Shown one piece after another: positions 24,875-33,479 of a stretch of DNA of 38,600 nucleotides. The notes below the pieces were generated by a model. It did not search any database. It was not told where the DNA came from and saw only the letters and a program-made list of their open reading frames with translations. The translations under genes and the position numbers were made by a program. Position 1 is the stretch's first letter; every line of letters begins with the position of its first letter. Source of the stretch: Desulfobacterales bacterium (GTDB taxonomy: Bacteria; Desulfobacterota; Desulfobacteria; Desulfobacterales; JAAELO01); contig JAAELO010000354.1 of NCBI GenBank assembly GCA_024226555.1, positions 1 through 38,600 of the forward strand, given 5' to 3'.

Positions 24875-24964
24875 ACTTTTTCTTTCTATACCACAGACAT
24901 TGATAAACGAGAGCAACATTAATTAGGTCAGCAATCAGTTATTAAAGGTTCACAAATTACATAA

Positions 24965-25095
24965 GGGAACCTCTAAAAAATAGAAATTTGATTGAAATAC
25001 AAGGGTGAGAAATAAATAACGAGGCGATTTTCCAACAGTTTTTTATTTCAAACAACGCAGTAGTTCGGGTCAAAGAGCAATTTTTAGAGATTCCC
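24965..25095 (-). repeat. Family-1 MITE-like repeat, copy H
   Basis: A full-length copy of 131 bp in reverse orientation: it starts GGGAACCTCTAAAAAATAG, has TTGATTGAAATACAAGGG and AATAACGAGGCGATTTT inside, and ends AATTTTTAGAGATTCCC. ATAA stands on both sides (24961-24964 and 25096-25099), as a target-site duplication would. It lies between convergent genes. Confidence 0.85.
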
Positions 25096-25100
25096 ATAAT

Positions 25101-26135
25101 TTAATTCTTACCATAAATTCTTTTGGTATTATATCTGTAAAATCCTGCCTGTTCCTCTATTTTTATAGTTTTTGCCATATCACCAAAAACATTTTTTCTT
25201 AGTTCATTAAGCTTTTCTTCTTTTTCATCTCCAACTGATTCGGAGTTAATTGAATCATAGTTTTTTCTATAATCACTGCCTTTTTCCCACTCTTTATCTT
25301 TTGCCATATCGTAGGATTTTAGAAATTTTACTTTCTTTTCCGGCATGCCCATAGCAGTTCGTATGTTTTCTATATAAACATGTCTTTCTTCATTTTCCAT
25401 ATCTGTTAAAGCATTCTGAATTGATCTGTTTTCAATTACCATTACTGCTAATTTTTCACTATTTCCAGAAATGAAAGATTCTGAATTATCGCCATAAAGA
25501 GCATTAATTGTTTCTCTGAATTTTATTACTTTTTCAGAAAAAGAATCATCTGTATTTTCAGCAAAATCCTTTACAGCACTGTTTGTTTTACTGTTCTTTA
25601 TCTCCTGAGCCCATATTTCATCGGCATCCTTCCCGAAAAACTCCCTTCTTTTATCCATTATTTCATTTAAAGAACTGTTACTGATAAAGTATTGCGGATT
25701 TTGTTCTATCCATGAATTATAAAGATCTATTTTATTTGTTAATAATATAAGCTGTTCATAAAGATCAGGAAATGCAGCTTTAAGATATTGCTCAAAAAGT
25801 ATTTTTGTATCCTGACCTGGATATTTACTTTTTAAAAATGACCTTAACTCTCTTATAAACTCATACTGCTTTTTCTTAAACAATATTTCAAATTCATATC
25901 TGTTTTGAATATTTGCAACCGTTTCTTTAAAAAAAATTTCATTTTCATGGGCATATTTAATCTCTTTTATTAATACTTTTTTATCAGAATCTGTTTTCTT
26001 AATGTTGGATTTATTATGCTCAGAAACCTGGTTTTTATCTGATAAATCTCTCTCATCAGATCTAAAAACTGAGTTGACTAAAAAGGCGACACCTAAAAAA
26101 AGCACTGATATTAATATTAAATTTTTAATTTTCAT
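25101..26135 (-). CDS. Lipase chaperone (lipase-specific foldase, LifO type)
   Basis: A protein of 344 residues with one N-terminal membrane anchor (about 4-23), a low-complexity charged linker, and a long alpha-helical periplasmic domain. The C-terminal pattern FYRYNTKRIYGKN and the position directly after a secreted lipase gene fit the steric foldases that fold family I lipases in the periplasm before secretion. Overall similarity to the textbook Pseudomonas/Burkholderia proteins is low, so the name rests partly on the gene pairing. The lipase stop is 78 nt upstream, with a strong hairpin in between. Confidence 0.75.
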   Translation of the reverse strand: MKIKNLILISVLFLGVAFLVNSVFRSDERDLSDKNQVSEHNKSNIKKTDSDKKVLIKEIKYAHENEIFFKETVANIQNRYEFEILFKKKQYEFIRELRSFLKSKYPGQDTKILFEQYLKAAFPDLYEQLILLTNKIDLYNSWIEQNPQYFISNSSLNEIMDKRREFFGKDADEIWAQEIKNSKTNSAVKDFAENTDDSFSEKVIKFRETINALYGDNSESFISGNSEKLAVMVIENRSIQNALTDMENEERHVYIENIRTAMGMPEKKVKFLKSYDMAKDKEWEKGSDYRKNYDSINSESVGDEKEEKLNELRKNVFGDMAKTIKIEEQAGFYRYNTKRIYGKN

Positions 26136-26169
26136 ATTTTAATTGGTCCTGATATCAATCATAGGGATT

Positions 26170-26195
26170 CAGGTGTGTTAGTACAAACACACCTG
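26170..26195 (-). promoter_or_regulatory. Intergenic hairpin between the lipase and foldase genes
   Basis: CAGGTGTGTT (26170-26179) and AACACACCTG (26186-26195) form a perfect 10-bp stem with a 6-nt loop. No T-run follows on the minus strand, so it looks like an mRNA-stabilising or processing hairpin, which could keep lipase mRNA above foldase mRNA. Confidence 0.55.
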
Positions 26196-26213
26196 ATTTA
26201 AAGATGGAATTAT

Positions 26214-27491
26214 TTAATTATCATTTTTAGCAATATAGTCGATCATTGCTGAGTAGTAACCAAGCTCATCAAAGTGTAAGCCTCTGAAACCATTTGTTAA
26301 GATACCAAATGGCAGGGTTATCTCCTGGAAATGTCCAATGTCAATTACTCCATCCATGCCATTTAGCTCAGGGTCTCCCATTTGGACACGATCTACTATA
26401 TCAGCATTTGTAACAATACCTGTCCATGAAATTTCACTAACTTTATCATCTTTAAAATAATTTCTTTTGTATCTCATTCTTGTTCCAATATGCTGGGAAT
26501 AAATTGGAATGAATCCATCATCATCATTTAAAGAGGAAGTATTTTCTCTATCACAAGTATCCAGCTTATCCGAATCCATTTCATAAACATTTCCATCTAT
26601 ATCACCCGATAAAAATATAAGTGCCTGCATTGGAATTGATAGCTGGCTCTTTTTCCTCGCTGTCATAAAGGATACATATTTTGCGACATGCTTATCAGAA
26701 AGAGGAACATTATCATTAAAATGTTTAATACCAGTATCTCTTCCATCGCTGTCATCAATATCATAGTATGCCATACTCTTAAGCATCTCTTCACCGATGC
26801 TTTCTTTACCGGATTTAAATTCACCGGAAATAATTCCACACCACATTTTCTCAAAAAACCACATCATTGTGGAATAAAGAAGAATGTTTGATTCTTTTAG
26901 TTTATACATTGTATTTGCTATACCAGAACCACGGTGGCAACCGGATACACTTACAAGAACCTTAACAACAGGATATCCATATCTGTCAGCAAGAAGTTTA
27001 GCAGCATAACGACTATCAATTGTCCCCTGTGAGTGAGCTATGATGTTAATAAAAGGTCTGTTTGCTACAGGTATAGAGGCAATAAGGTTTTTTATTTCTA
27101 CAAGGTTCATATCATCAACCTCTTGAACAGGTTTATTTACGAACTCGCAGATTTTTTCAAGAATATGGGTTTTATTTATCTCTTTATATAACTCAAACCC
27201 TCTAACGTATGTATTTTGAAGGGATGTAAGCTTGACTTCATGAACAACCTGCTTTTTGCTAATTTTTCTGTTACATTTCATTTCAAAAAAAGAATCACAG
27301 GCATCTCCAGCGAAAGTACCAAGGTCATCTCCAAAATAATGAGTTCCAAAACCCATAGCTTTTGTCCATCCCAGAACACCGTGGACCATATAAACAGGAT
27401 GATTTGTTTTATCAGCTTTTGCAAAAGCAGTTGAGTGTGTAGATACAATGAAAAATGACAGGATAATTGCAAACAGAACAGTATTACGCAT
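26214..27491 (-). CDS. Secreted triacylglycerol lipase (alpha/beta hydrolase)
   Basis: A protein of 425 residues with a clear signal peptide (about 1-24, ending TAFA). The oxyanion-hole region PVYMVHGVLGW is at 32-42, and the nucleophile elbow is AHSQG at 152-156 (Ser154), a common bacterial lipase variant. VSVSGCHRGSGIA follows, like the SxxxPHRG block of family I lipases. The GHFQEI-type histidine region lies near the C-terminus. It is longer than Pseudomonas lipases (about 285 residues), with inserted segments around 45-140. I chose the ATG at 27491, with GGAG about 5 nt upstream; an in-frame ATG at 27569 would add an unlikely N-terminus before the signal peptide. It forms a pair with the foldase gene. 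Confidence 0.87.
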   Translation of the reverse strand: MRNTVLFAIILSFFIVSTHSTAFAKADKTNHPVYMVHGVLGWTKAMGFGTHYFGDDLGTFAGDACDSFFEMKCNRKISKKQVVHEVKLTSLQNTYVRGFELYKEINKTHILEKICEFVNKPVQEVDDMNLVEIKNLIASIPVANRPFINIIAHSQGTIDSRYAAKLLADRYGYPVVKVLVSVSGCHRGSGIANTMYKLKESNILLYSTMMWFFEKMWCGIISGEFKSGKESIGEEMLKSMAYYDIDDSDGRDTGIKHFNDNVPLSDKHVAKYVSFMTARKKSQLSIPMQALIFLSGDIDGNVYEMDSDKLDTCDRENTSSLNDDDGFIPIYSQHIGTRMRYKRNYFKDDKVSEISWTGIVTNADIVDRVQMGDPELNGMDGVIDIGHFQEITLPFGILTNGFRGLHFDELGYYSAMIDYIAKNDN

Positions 27492-27667
27492 AATAACTCC
27501 TACAGATAAGAATTTTAGTTTTACCGATCCTATGCAAGAACAAGGTGCGGCGACGTAAACAGTGTTCATTCTTTAGCGACAAAATTTCTATAATTTTTTA
27601 GTTGAAACAAGACTTTTATATAAACTAAAAAACCTAAAATAATATCAGTATAAAATGATTTGAGATA

Positions 27668-27702
27668 ATTATTTGTAAAGACAATTTATATTTACAAATA
27701 AT
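27668..27702. promoter_or_regulatory. Perfect 12-bp inverted repeat upstream of the lipase gene
   Basis: ATTATTTGTAAA and TTTACAAATAAT are separated by 11 bp, in the divergent gap between the lipase (-) and DUF3786 (+) genes. It could be an operator for either gene or a remnant of a repeat. The rest of 27492-28165 is AT-rich and contains one family-1 repeat. Confidence 0.4.
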
Positions 27703-27769
27703 GATTTGTCAAGATATTTTGTGTGCAAGATATTATTTAATTGTCCAATAAAAAAATCCAATATATCAA

Positions 27770-27907
27770 GGGAACCTCTAATAATTAGAATTTTGATTGA
27801 AATGCAGCGTTTATAAAAGTTTTATTTATAAACATTACAACAGTTTTTTTTAGTAATATCGGTTGTTTTGGTTTTGTTCGGTTAAAAGACGGTTATTAGA
27901 GGTAACC
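27770..27907 (-). repeat. Family-1 MITE-like repeat, copy I
   Basis: A copy of 138 bp in reverse orientation: it starts GGGAACCTCTAATAATTAG, has TTGATTGAAATGCAGC, and ends GGTTATTAGAGGTAACC. An internal hairpin (GTTTATAAA/TTTATAAAC) replaces the usual AAGGC segment, at the place where the enlarged copy C also carries a hairpin. The T-run after ACAACAG is retained. Confidence 0.8.
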
Positions 27908-28165
27908 TTTAAAGTCGGGATATAGAATTCCTGCTATTTGAATGGAATCTAACAATAATTTACTATGGAACATTAAAAAAAAATTATTAAATCTCTGATA
28001 TTTTGGAAATTTTAATAATTTAATTAATCCATAGACTATAAGTACATACTGGTCATACAGAGAATTTTTAAAAATTAACTATTGGTTTTTAGGATAAAAA
28101 AATTAAAAATTTGTGGATTTTAATCGGTCATAATTATAAAATATTTTGAATTAAGTGGAGGAAAA

Positions 28166-28756
28166 ATGTCTAACGTAATAGATCCTGTTTATTTTAAAGC
28201 ATTGGCCGAAAGAGACCCTGAGAGTTTGTGTAAAAATGCATTGTGTTCATATGACAATGAAGAAAGGTCGTACACATTAAGCGTCTGGGATGAAGACTTT
28301 GTAGTAAAACCACTTGAATCAAAGATTTTAAAAATATCTGATTCAGAATATAACGTTGATATACTACTGGGTCTTACAATAATTTATTATCTTCTTTATT
28401 CTAATGATTTTCGTATTACTGGTGAGTGGATTTCAGAAAAGGATATTCCCGGTGGAACAACTTTTTTTACCGGACCACACACAATTCCTACAGGTTTGAT
28501 AGATAAAAAATTTCCAATCATTGCTGATTTCAACAGTAGATGTGAGAGGTTATCAGGAAAAAGAGTAGATATGGGAGATGCTGCATATTCATTCAAAATC
28601 CTTCCGAGGGTACCTGTGGCAATTATTTACTGGAAAGGCGATGACGAATATCCGGTTCAATCCAAGCTTTTATATGACAGATCTATAACAAAGCATCTTA
28701 CACCTGATATTATATTTGGTATGGCAGTTGAGGTTTGCAGGAAGTTTGCCCTGTGA
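28166..28756 (+). CDS. DUF3786 domain protein
   Basis: A protein of 196 residues consistent over its length with DUF3786, a family known from anaerobic bacteria with no assigned function. Recognisable blocks are PVYFKALAERDPESLCKNA at the start, ILLGLTIIYYLLYSNDF, GGTTFFTGPHTIPTG and PRVPVAIIYWKGDDEYP. It has a few cysteines and no signal peptide. A strong GGAGG lies about 6 nt before the ATG. It is convergent with the next gene, with only 40 nt between stops. Confidence 0.8.
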   Translation: MSNVIDPVYFKALAERDPESLCKNALCSYDNEERSYTLSVWDEDFVVKPLESKILKISDSEYNVDILLGLTIIYYLLYSNDFRITGEWISEKDIPGGTTFFTGPHTIPTGLIDKKFPIIADFNSRCERLSGKRVDMGDAAYSFKILPRVPVAIIYWKGDDEYPVQSKLLYDRSITKHLTPDIIFGMAVEVCRKFAL

Positions 28757-28796
28757 TAAACGAATCGTCTATATAAAAAGGGAAATACGAATCCGA

Positions 28797-29609
28797 TTAG
28801 TTTTCATTTTTCCTTAAAGAACGATATTTATATTGCAGTTTCTGCAATCTCTTTTGTCTGAACTCGGCACTACGTTCCCAAACCTGTTTAGATATTTTTG
28901 GATATTTCTTGTAAAATTGATGGCTAATTACAAAATAATAATTTTTTGTTTTTATAATTGGTTCAGCCATACTAATAGATTTAAATTCCTGTGGATATTT
29001 CTTCAAAATATCATCGATAATTTGCACATGGGCAACAATACCATCTATTCTTTTAAGGGATAGTTGCTGCAACATGGCATAATTTCCAGCGGCATTCTCT
29101 TCAATAAGGTTTCCCGACTTTCTTAAATCATCAACAATGGAAAAGCCAATTTCAGCAACGATCCCTTTTTTATAGCTTATATTAATAAAGCGATTCGTTT
29201 TGGGGTTATAACCAACCGAGGATTTTTTTAAAACATAGAGAGCATAGCTCCCTGTTAAAAGGCTTTTGTTTGGATCTATTTCTCCATCAGTTTTATAAGG
29301 ATATATTGCAAATTTCTTACGAGAAGGTTTATAAGAAGCACCAGTAGAAGATACGGTTCCATATTCTAATTCTGTCCAAATACGTTTCGTAGGAATACGT
29401 TTAATTACTACTTTTATAGGAACTTGTTTTTCAATAAATCGTACTGCTTCAATATATATGCCTGGATTTTCCTTTGGGAAGTATATTCCTTTCCCCATTT
29501 GGTATGGAAAAAGTTCATGTTCAGAGAAAGCAAATGTTAATTTAGGTTCTTCAGCGTACACCACAAAAACATTAAGAAAAAAGAGTACACTCGCTAATAT
29601 TTTCTGCAT
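28797..29609 (-). CDS. Periplasmic solute-binding protein, family 3 (transporter substrate-binding domain)
   Basis: A protein of 270 residues with a short signal peptide (about 1-19, ending VVYA). The mature part shows the two-lobed family 3 layout: ENPGIYIEAVRFIEK, SYKKGIVAEIGFSIVDDLRK in the hinge region, LKRIDGIVAHVQIID, and FVISHQFYKKYPKISKQVW near the end. No permease or ATPase gene is adjacent, so it may be an orphan binding protein or sensor-like protein, as is frequent for this family. A strong AAGGAGG precedes the ATG. The ligand cannot be read. Confidence 0.78.
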   Translation of the reverse strand: MQKILASVLFFLNVFVVYAEEPKLTFAFSEHELFPYQMGKGIYFPKENPGIYIEAVRFIEKQVPIKVVIKRIPTKRIWTELEYGTVSSTGASYKPSRKKFAIYPYKTDGEIDPNKSLLTGSYALYVLKKSSVGYNPKTNRFINISYKKGIVAEIGFSIVDDLRKSGNLIEENAAGNYAMLQQLSLKRIDGIVAHVQIIDDILKKYPQEFKSISMAEPIIKTKNYYFVISHQFYKKYPKISKQVWERSAEFRQKRLQKLQYKYRSLRKNEN

Positions 29610-29725
29610 GATATCCTCCTTTTATTTTGAGTGTTTATTAAAAAATTTTTCTCTTTTTTTCCAAAAACAATGACTGCTTAAAAATAGAGAGCAGCCAATT
29701 TTAGTAAAGTATTTGAGGTGTTATT

Positions 29726-29744
29726 TAACATAGGATCTATGTTA
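29726..29744. promoter_or_regulatory. Operator-like palindrome upstream of the solute-binding protein gene
   Basis: TAACATAG and CTATGTTA are perfectly inverted around GAT, about 115 bp before the start codon at 29609 and 75 bp beyond the Lon stop. The compact 19-bp dyad looks like a repressor site. Confidence 0.35.
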
Positions 29745-29820
29745 TCAAACTCTTATATAATAATAAAACATTAATATGGAATTAGAGTGAGTAAACCCTT
29801 TTTATTTTCTAATATGCTAT

Positions 29821-32067
29821 TTACACTTTATTCTTTTTAAGACTTTTAAGGTCCTCTTCAACTCTTTCTTTCATTCTCTTTTCCACTTCGTGCTTTGTTA
29901 TACCCATAATGACTCTGTAGACATTATAACGGGTTTTGCAGAAATAGATATCAAATGGGTCTTTCTTTTCTTCACTACGGAAGATTCGAATACCTGGAAT
30001 TCCATCTTCTATAATCAGATCAGCATCGCAGTTAACAAGTAATGGCTCGATATCCTGTCTGTTTTGCCAGGGAATACAAGCACCTTCCATTTTGAGGTCA
30101 AGATCCATAATGGACCTTACTTTTTCAGTTACACCACCTACTGCAAGAACAATATCACCAGTTAAAGAACCGGTAATTCCATATTTAAGATTAACGGGAT
30201 GGTTAATAAAATCAGAAATAAGACCAGCATCCATTGCAACAGAAGCACTATCTCCTTCAACTCCTCCATGGGCCTGAATATATTCGACATGCATCTCATA
30301 ACCTATATTTGGAGAACCGGTCTCTTTTATTAGCTTTTTAATTGCTGCACGAACATTCTGAGCTGCAGCTTTAGCAATTTCACCTGTTTTACCAGGGGCA
30401 GAAACTGTATCGGAACCCACTGAAATCTGGCAATGAATGGGAAGAGGTTGACCATACATTCTTCCGCTTCCTGAAGTAATTACAGAAAGTCCTGTTACAT
30501 ATCCAATTGCATCAGTAAGTGAATAAATATGTTTTTTCAGATCCCCTTTGTGCTTTACCATATCTTTGGAAAGAGCGCCTTCAAGGGGGATATGATCAAT
30601 CAGAGCCTTCTTTACATGCTTATCTGTAACAAGGGGCGAATTTTCAAGAATAGCTTCATATTCTGCTGTTTTAATCAATCCATTTACCGGTCTTAACACA
30701 CTGCTCAATTTACCTTCGGAACTTCTGCACCTTAGCTCCTTTACTATCTCAAGAACGGCGCTCTTTGCAAATTCCCGCTCTTTTAAAATATAATCTTCAG
30801 GCAGGGGTTTACCAAATATCTGTTCACTTCTCTTTCTAACACCTTCATAACCCTCTTCATCTATGACTTCCTGCCATGTATTGGTAAGTTCTTTACCAAA
30901 GGAAATAATCTCCTGCTTTATATATTGAGTAAGCTCTTTTATTGTTTTCTGATTTTCAGGAACAGAACTTTCCATTACTATTACTTCACCCTTGTCTTCA
31001 ATTCTACTTAAGAAAGCGCCATCACCTTCTTTACGTAAATATTCAAGAGTGTCATGATTACAGCATGCTATAAAAATGTTATCAGCTATTATACTATCTT
31101 CTGATCTATCTGCCGCACCACTTCCTGAATTTTGTCCACCCTCTAAAATATATTTTTTACTTTGCATTATCTCAAGAAGATTGGACATATAGCCTACCTT
31201 AACTAATGTCTTAAGCTCATCTATGCATATAATTGGTGATTTTGCATGTGCGCCGAGAAATGCTCTTCGGTGGATAGGAGTTTGAAGGTTGCCAGATTGA
31301 TATGGATCATGTCTGAAACCACCTTTCATGTTCCGATGTTCAGGTTCAGAGATATATGCCATCATACTCTCCTCTTTTCTGGGGTCATACAAAATTTCAG
31401 GGATCATATCCTGGAATTTCTTTACTACGTATGTCTTCCCATCGGAAGCATTTCTCTGAATTTTTTCCTGAACTTTGTTATTATTTTCCTGTATAAACAT
31501 GAAAATTGCACCGATCCCTGTGAAACCGGTGATAACGAAAGCAACAGGAAAGAAAACTCCTGCAATCATGCTTAAAACAGTTGCAACAATGAAAGTGTAC
31601 TTTACTCTTCTAACCTTTTTTATAAGGCCGGATAGGGAGAATTTCTCAGTACTGTTTTTCACCTCTTCGATCTTGTCTTGCAGATGACTTATCTGCTTGT
31701 CAATAACAGAAGGATTTTCATAAGCTATACGCAGGTTATTCTCATCTTTTCCAGGATATGCAACGATAGCTTTTTTTGGCTTTATGAAATCTCCAAGAGA
31801 TTTATCTAAAACTTTATTGAACATCTCAGCAAGTAAGGACTTGCCCGTACCTGGTTTTCCAACCATTAAGATATGGCCTTTATTTTGGGCAATTTTTCTT
31901 ATCGCCCATTTTGCTCTGTCCTGAAAAATAACTTTTTCTATGGGATCTTTCGGTACTTCAATTTTTGAAGTATCTTCCATAAAAAAGAGATTCTTTTTTA
32001 AGGTAAAGGGATAATCAAGCACTTTTGCTATATCAAGATAGTCTTTTTCATTATATTCTGTATTCAT
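29821..32067 (-). CDS. Archaeal-type (LonB) membrane ATP-dependent protease
   Basis: A protein of 748 residues. The AAA+ module starts early, with Walker A GKPGTGKS at 70-77. A membrane insert with two hydrophobic segments lies about 170-207, as in LonB. Walker B is PIICIDELKTL. The C-terminal Lon protease domain has the catalytic Ser607 in GDSAS and Lys649 in GGVTEKV, 42 residues apart, matching the Ser-Lys dyad spacing of Lon. There is no LonA-type N-terminal domain. I chose the ATG at 32067, ten bases after the stop of an uncharacterised gene, so the two are probably one operon. It would degrade membrane or misfolded proteins at the inner membrane. Confidence 0.92.
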   Translation of the reverse strand: MNTEYNEKDYLDIAKVLDYPFTLKKNLFFMEDTSKIEVPKDPIEKVIFQDRAKWAIRKIAQNKGHILMVGKPGTGKSLLAEMFNKVLDKSLGDFIKPKKAIVAYPGKDENNLRIAYENPSVIDKQISHLQDKIEEVKNSTEKFSLSGLIKKVRRVKYTFIVATVLSMIAGVFFPVAFVITGFTGIGAIFMFIQENNNKVQEKIQRNASDGKTYVVKKFQDMIPEILYDPRKEESMMAYISEPEHRNMKGGFRHDPYQSGNLQTPIHRRAFLGAHAKSPIICIDELKTLVKVGYMSNLLEIMQSKKYILEGGQNSGSGAADRSEDSIIADNIFIACCNHDTLEYLRKEGDGAFLSRIEDKGEVIVMESSVPENQKTIKELTQYIKQEIISFGKELTNTWQEVIDEEGYEGVRKRSEQIFGKPLPEDYILKEREFAKSAVLEIVKELRCRSSEGKLSSVLRPVNGLIKTAEYEAILENSPLVTDKHVKKALIDHIPLEGALSKDMVKHKGDLKKHIYSLTDAIGYVTGLSVITSGSGRMYGQPLPIHCQISVGSDTVSAPGKTGEIAKAAAQNVRAAIKKLIKETGSPNIGYEMHVEYIQAHGGVEGDSASVAMDAGLISDFINHPVNLKYGITGSLTGDIVLAVGGVTEKVRSIMDLDLKMEGACIPWQNRQDIEPLLVNCDADLIIEDGIPGIRIFRSEEKKDPFDIYFCKTRYNVYRVIMGITKHEVEKRMKERVEEDLKSLKKNKV

Positions 32068-32077
32068 TTTTAAACCA

Positions 32078-33259
32078 CTACAATTTATTGTTACTAAAAC
32101 CTGACATTGAGTCAAGGAGATACAATTTTCCAGCATCTGTTAATGGAGTTTCCTGTTCTATTTGAGTATAAAGGTCAGGAATGTATTGTTTTACATCATC
32201 TAAAGCTCTTAAATCATGCATAACTGAGATGTTTGTATATAAACCTCTTTCCCCCTCATCATTATCTGTGAGCTTTGAAAATGAAACAACACGTTGAAAA
32301 CTATTTAATATCTCTGCAAAGTTTCCCTTTTGTTTCAAATTGATAGAGTTTAAGTTTTGTCTGAAAATTTTTGGAAGATACATATTTGTATATTGAAATT
32401 CAATTTTCTTTGTAAAGAAAAACTTATAAGCAACAGCTTTTTCATTCATACATTCAGCTATAGATTTTTGAAGTTCATTATCAGCCCTTAAAGAGTGCTC
32501 AAGTAGGATTGGGTACGCTAACTTAGTATCATTTTCAACCCAGAACTGGAATTTATCGTTTTTATCAAAAACACAACACTTTGCATCACCATTGTGACCC
32601 AATTTAAGAAGTTTGTATTTTTGATCAGGGTTAAATTTAGAAAAATTAAATCCCCTCATTTCAAAGATGCCATTTGTCAGGTATGATCTGTTTAAACTCA
32701 CTTTTACATCGTGATAGAGATTATCCAATATATATTGTGATTTTTCAGAAAGGGTTCCATTCAGAATAAGGCTATAAGCATTACCACCAGGGTCCTCACA
32801 TACAGCCTTAATATCTGTAATGCTTTCAAGATCAAGTTTTTTGATTTTTTTGCAAATAGGATCATGTGGTCTTAACTGGCTGTTAAGATTATTCAAATGA
32901 TTTTTCAATCTCATGTCAGAAAAGTTGTATTGTCTGGAATTTTGATAGTTTACAAACTTCTCTTTTTCGCTCTCATTAGTTTTAACTAATTTTTTGAAGA
33001 AAAAAGGAAGAACTTTTCTGAAATTCTTTTTGAAAGCATTAAAAAAAGAATCTTTATATGTTACTTCAAAACCAATAACTACATCCAACACTTCAATCAG
33101 TTTTGGATTAAGAAGATAATAACCCAGTTCTGAAATTTCATACTCTTTAACAGGTCCCTCAAAAACCTCGCCACAAATATCAATGTTGTTGTAATCGGGA
33201 ATTTCACCACTGGAAATCACCCACATATCACTATTTATATGAGAACTTACTTCATTCAT
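32078..33259 (-). CDS. Uncharacterised protein co-operonic with LonB
   Basis: A protein of 393 residues that I do not recognise. It has no signal peptide or clear membrane segment. The composition is charged, with many Asn, Lys, Asp and Phe residues. A short basic-aromatic stretch (NAFKKNFRKVLPFFFKKLVK, about residues 79-98) could be a membrane-associating helix. No catalytic motif stands out. The ATG at 33259 has GGAG 9 nt upstream; a TTG five codons earlier is also in frame. Its stop is 10 nt before the Lon start, so it may be a substrate, adaptor or regulator of the protease (inference from position only). Confidence 0.7.
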   Translation of the reverse strand: MNEVSSHINSDMWVISSGEIPDYNNIDICGEVFEGPVKEYEISELGYYLLNPKLIEVLDVVIGFEVTYKDSFFNAFKKNFRKVLPFFFKKLVKTNESEKEKFVNYQNSRQYNFSDMRLKNHLNNLNSQLRPHDPICKKIKKLDLESITDIKAVCEDPGGNAYSLILNGTLSEKSQYILDNLYHDVKVSLNRSYLTNGIFEMRGFNFSKFNPDQKYKLLKLGHNGDAKCCVFDKNDKFQFWVENDTKLAYPILLEHSLRADNELQKSIAECMNEKAVAYKFFFTKKIEFQYTNMYLPKIFRQNLNSINLKQKGNFAEILNSFQRVVSFSKLTDNDEGERGLYTNISVMHDLRALDDVKQYIPDLYTQIEQETPLTDAGKLYLLDSMSGFSNNKL

Positions 33260-33479
33260 TAAAACATACTCCAAACCTTATGATAAAAATTGTAATGGTT
33301 TTTTACATTTTTTTCAAAATAAATCAATAGTTTATGGATTTTTAATAGATGATTTTGCAGGGCATATAAGGTATTGAAATTATGGAGAATATTGCATATA
33401 AAGGAGGCGTTTTAATCGCGGATTTTCTAAATATTGCACTGCAAAAAAAAGGAGATATAAACCATTTTAAAACCTGTGT

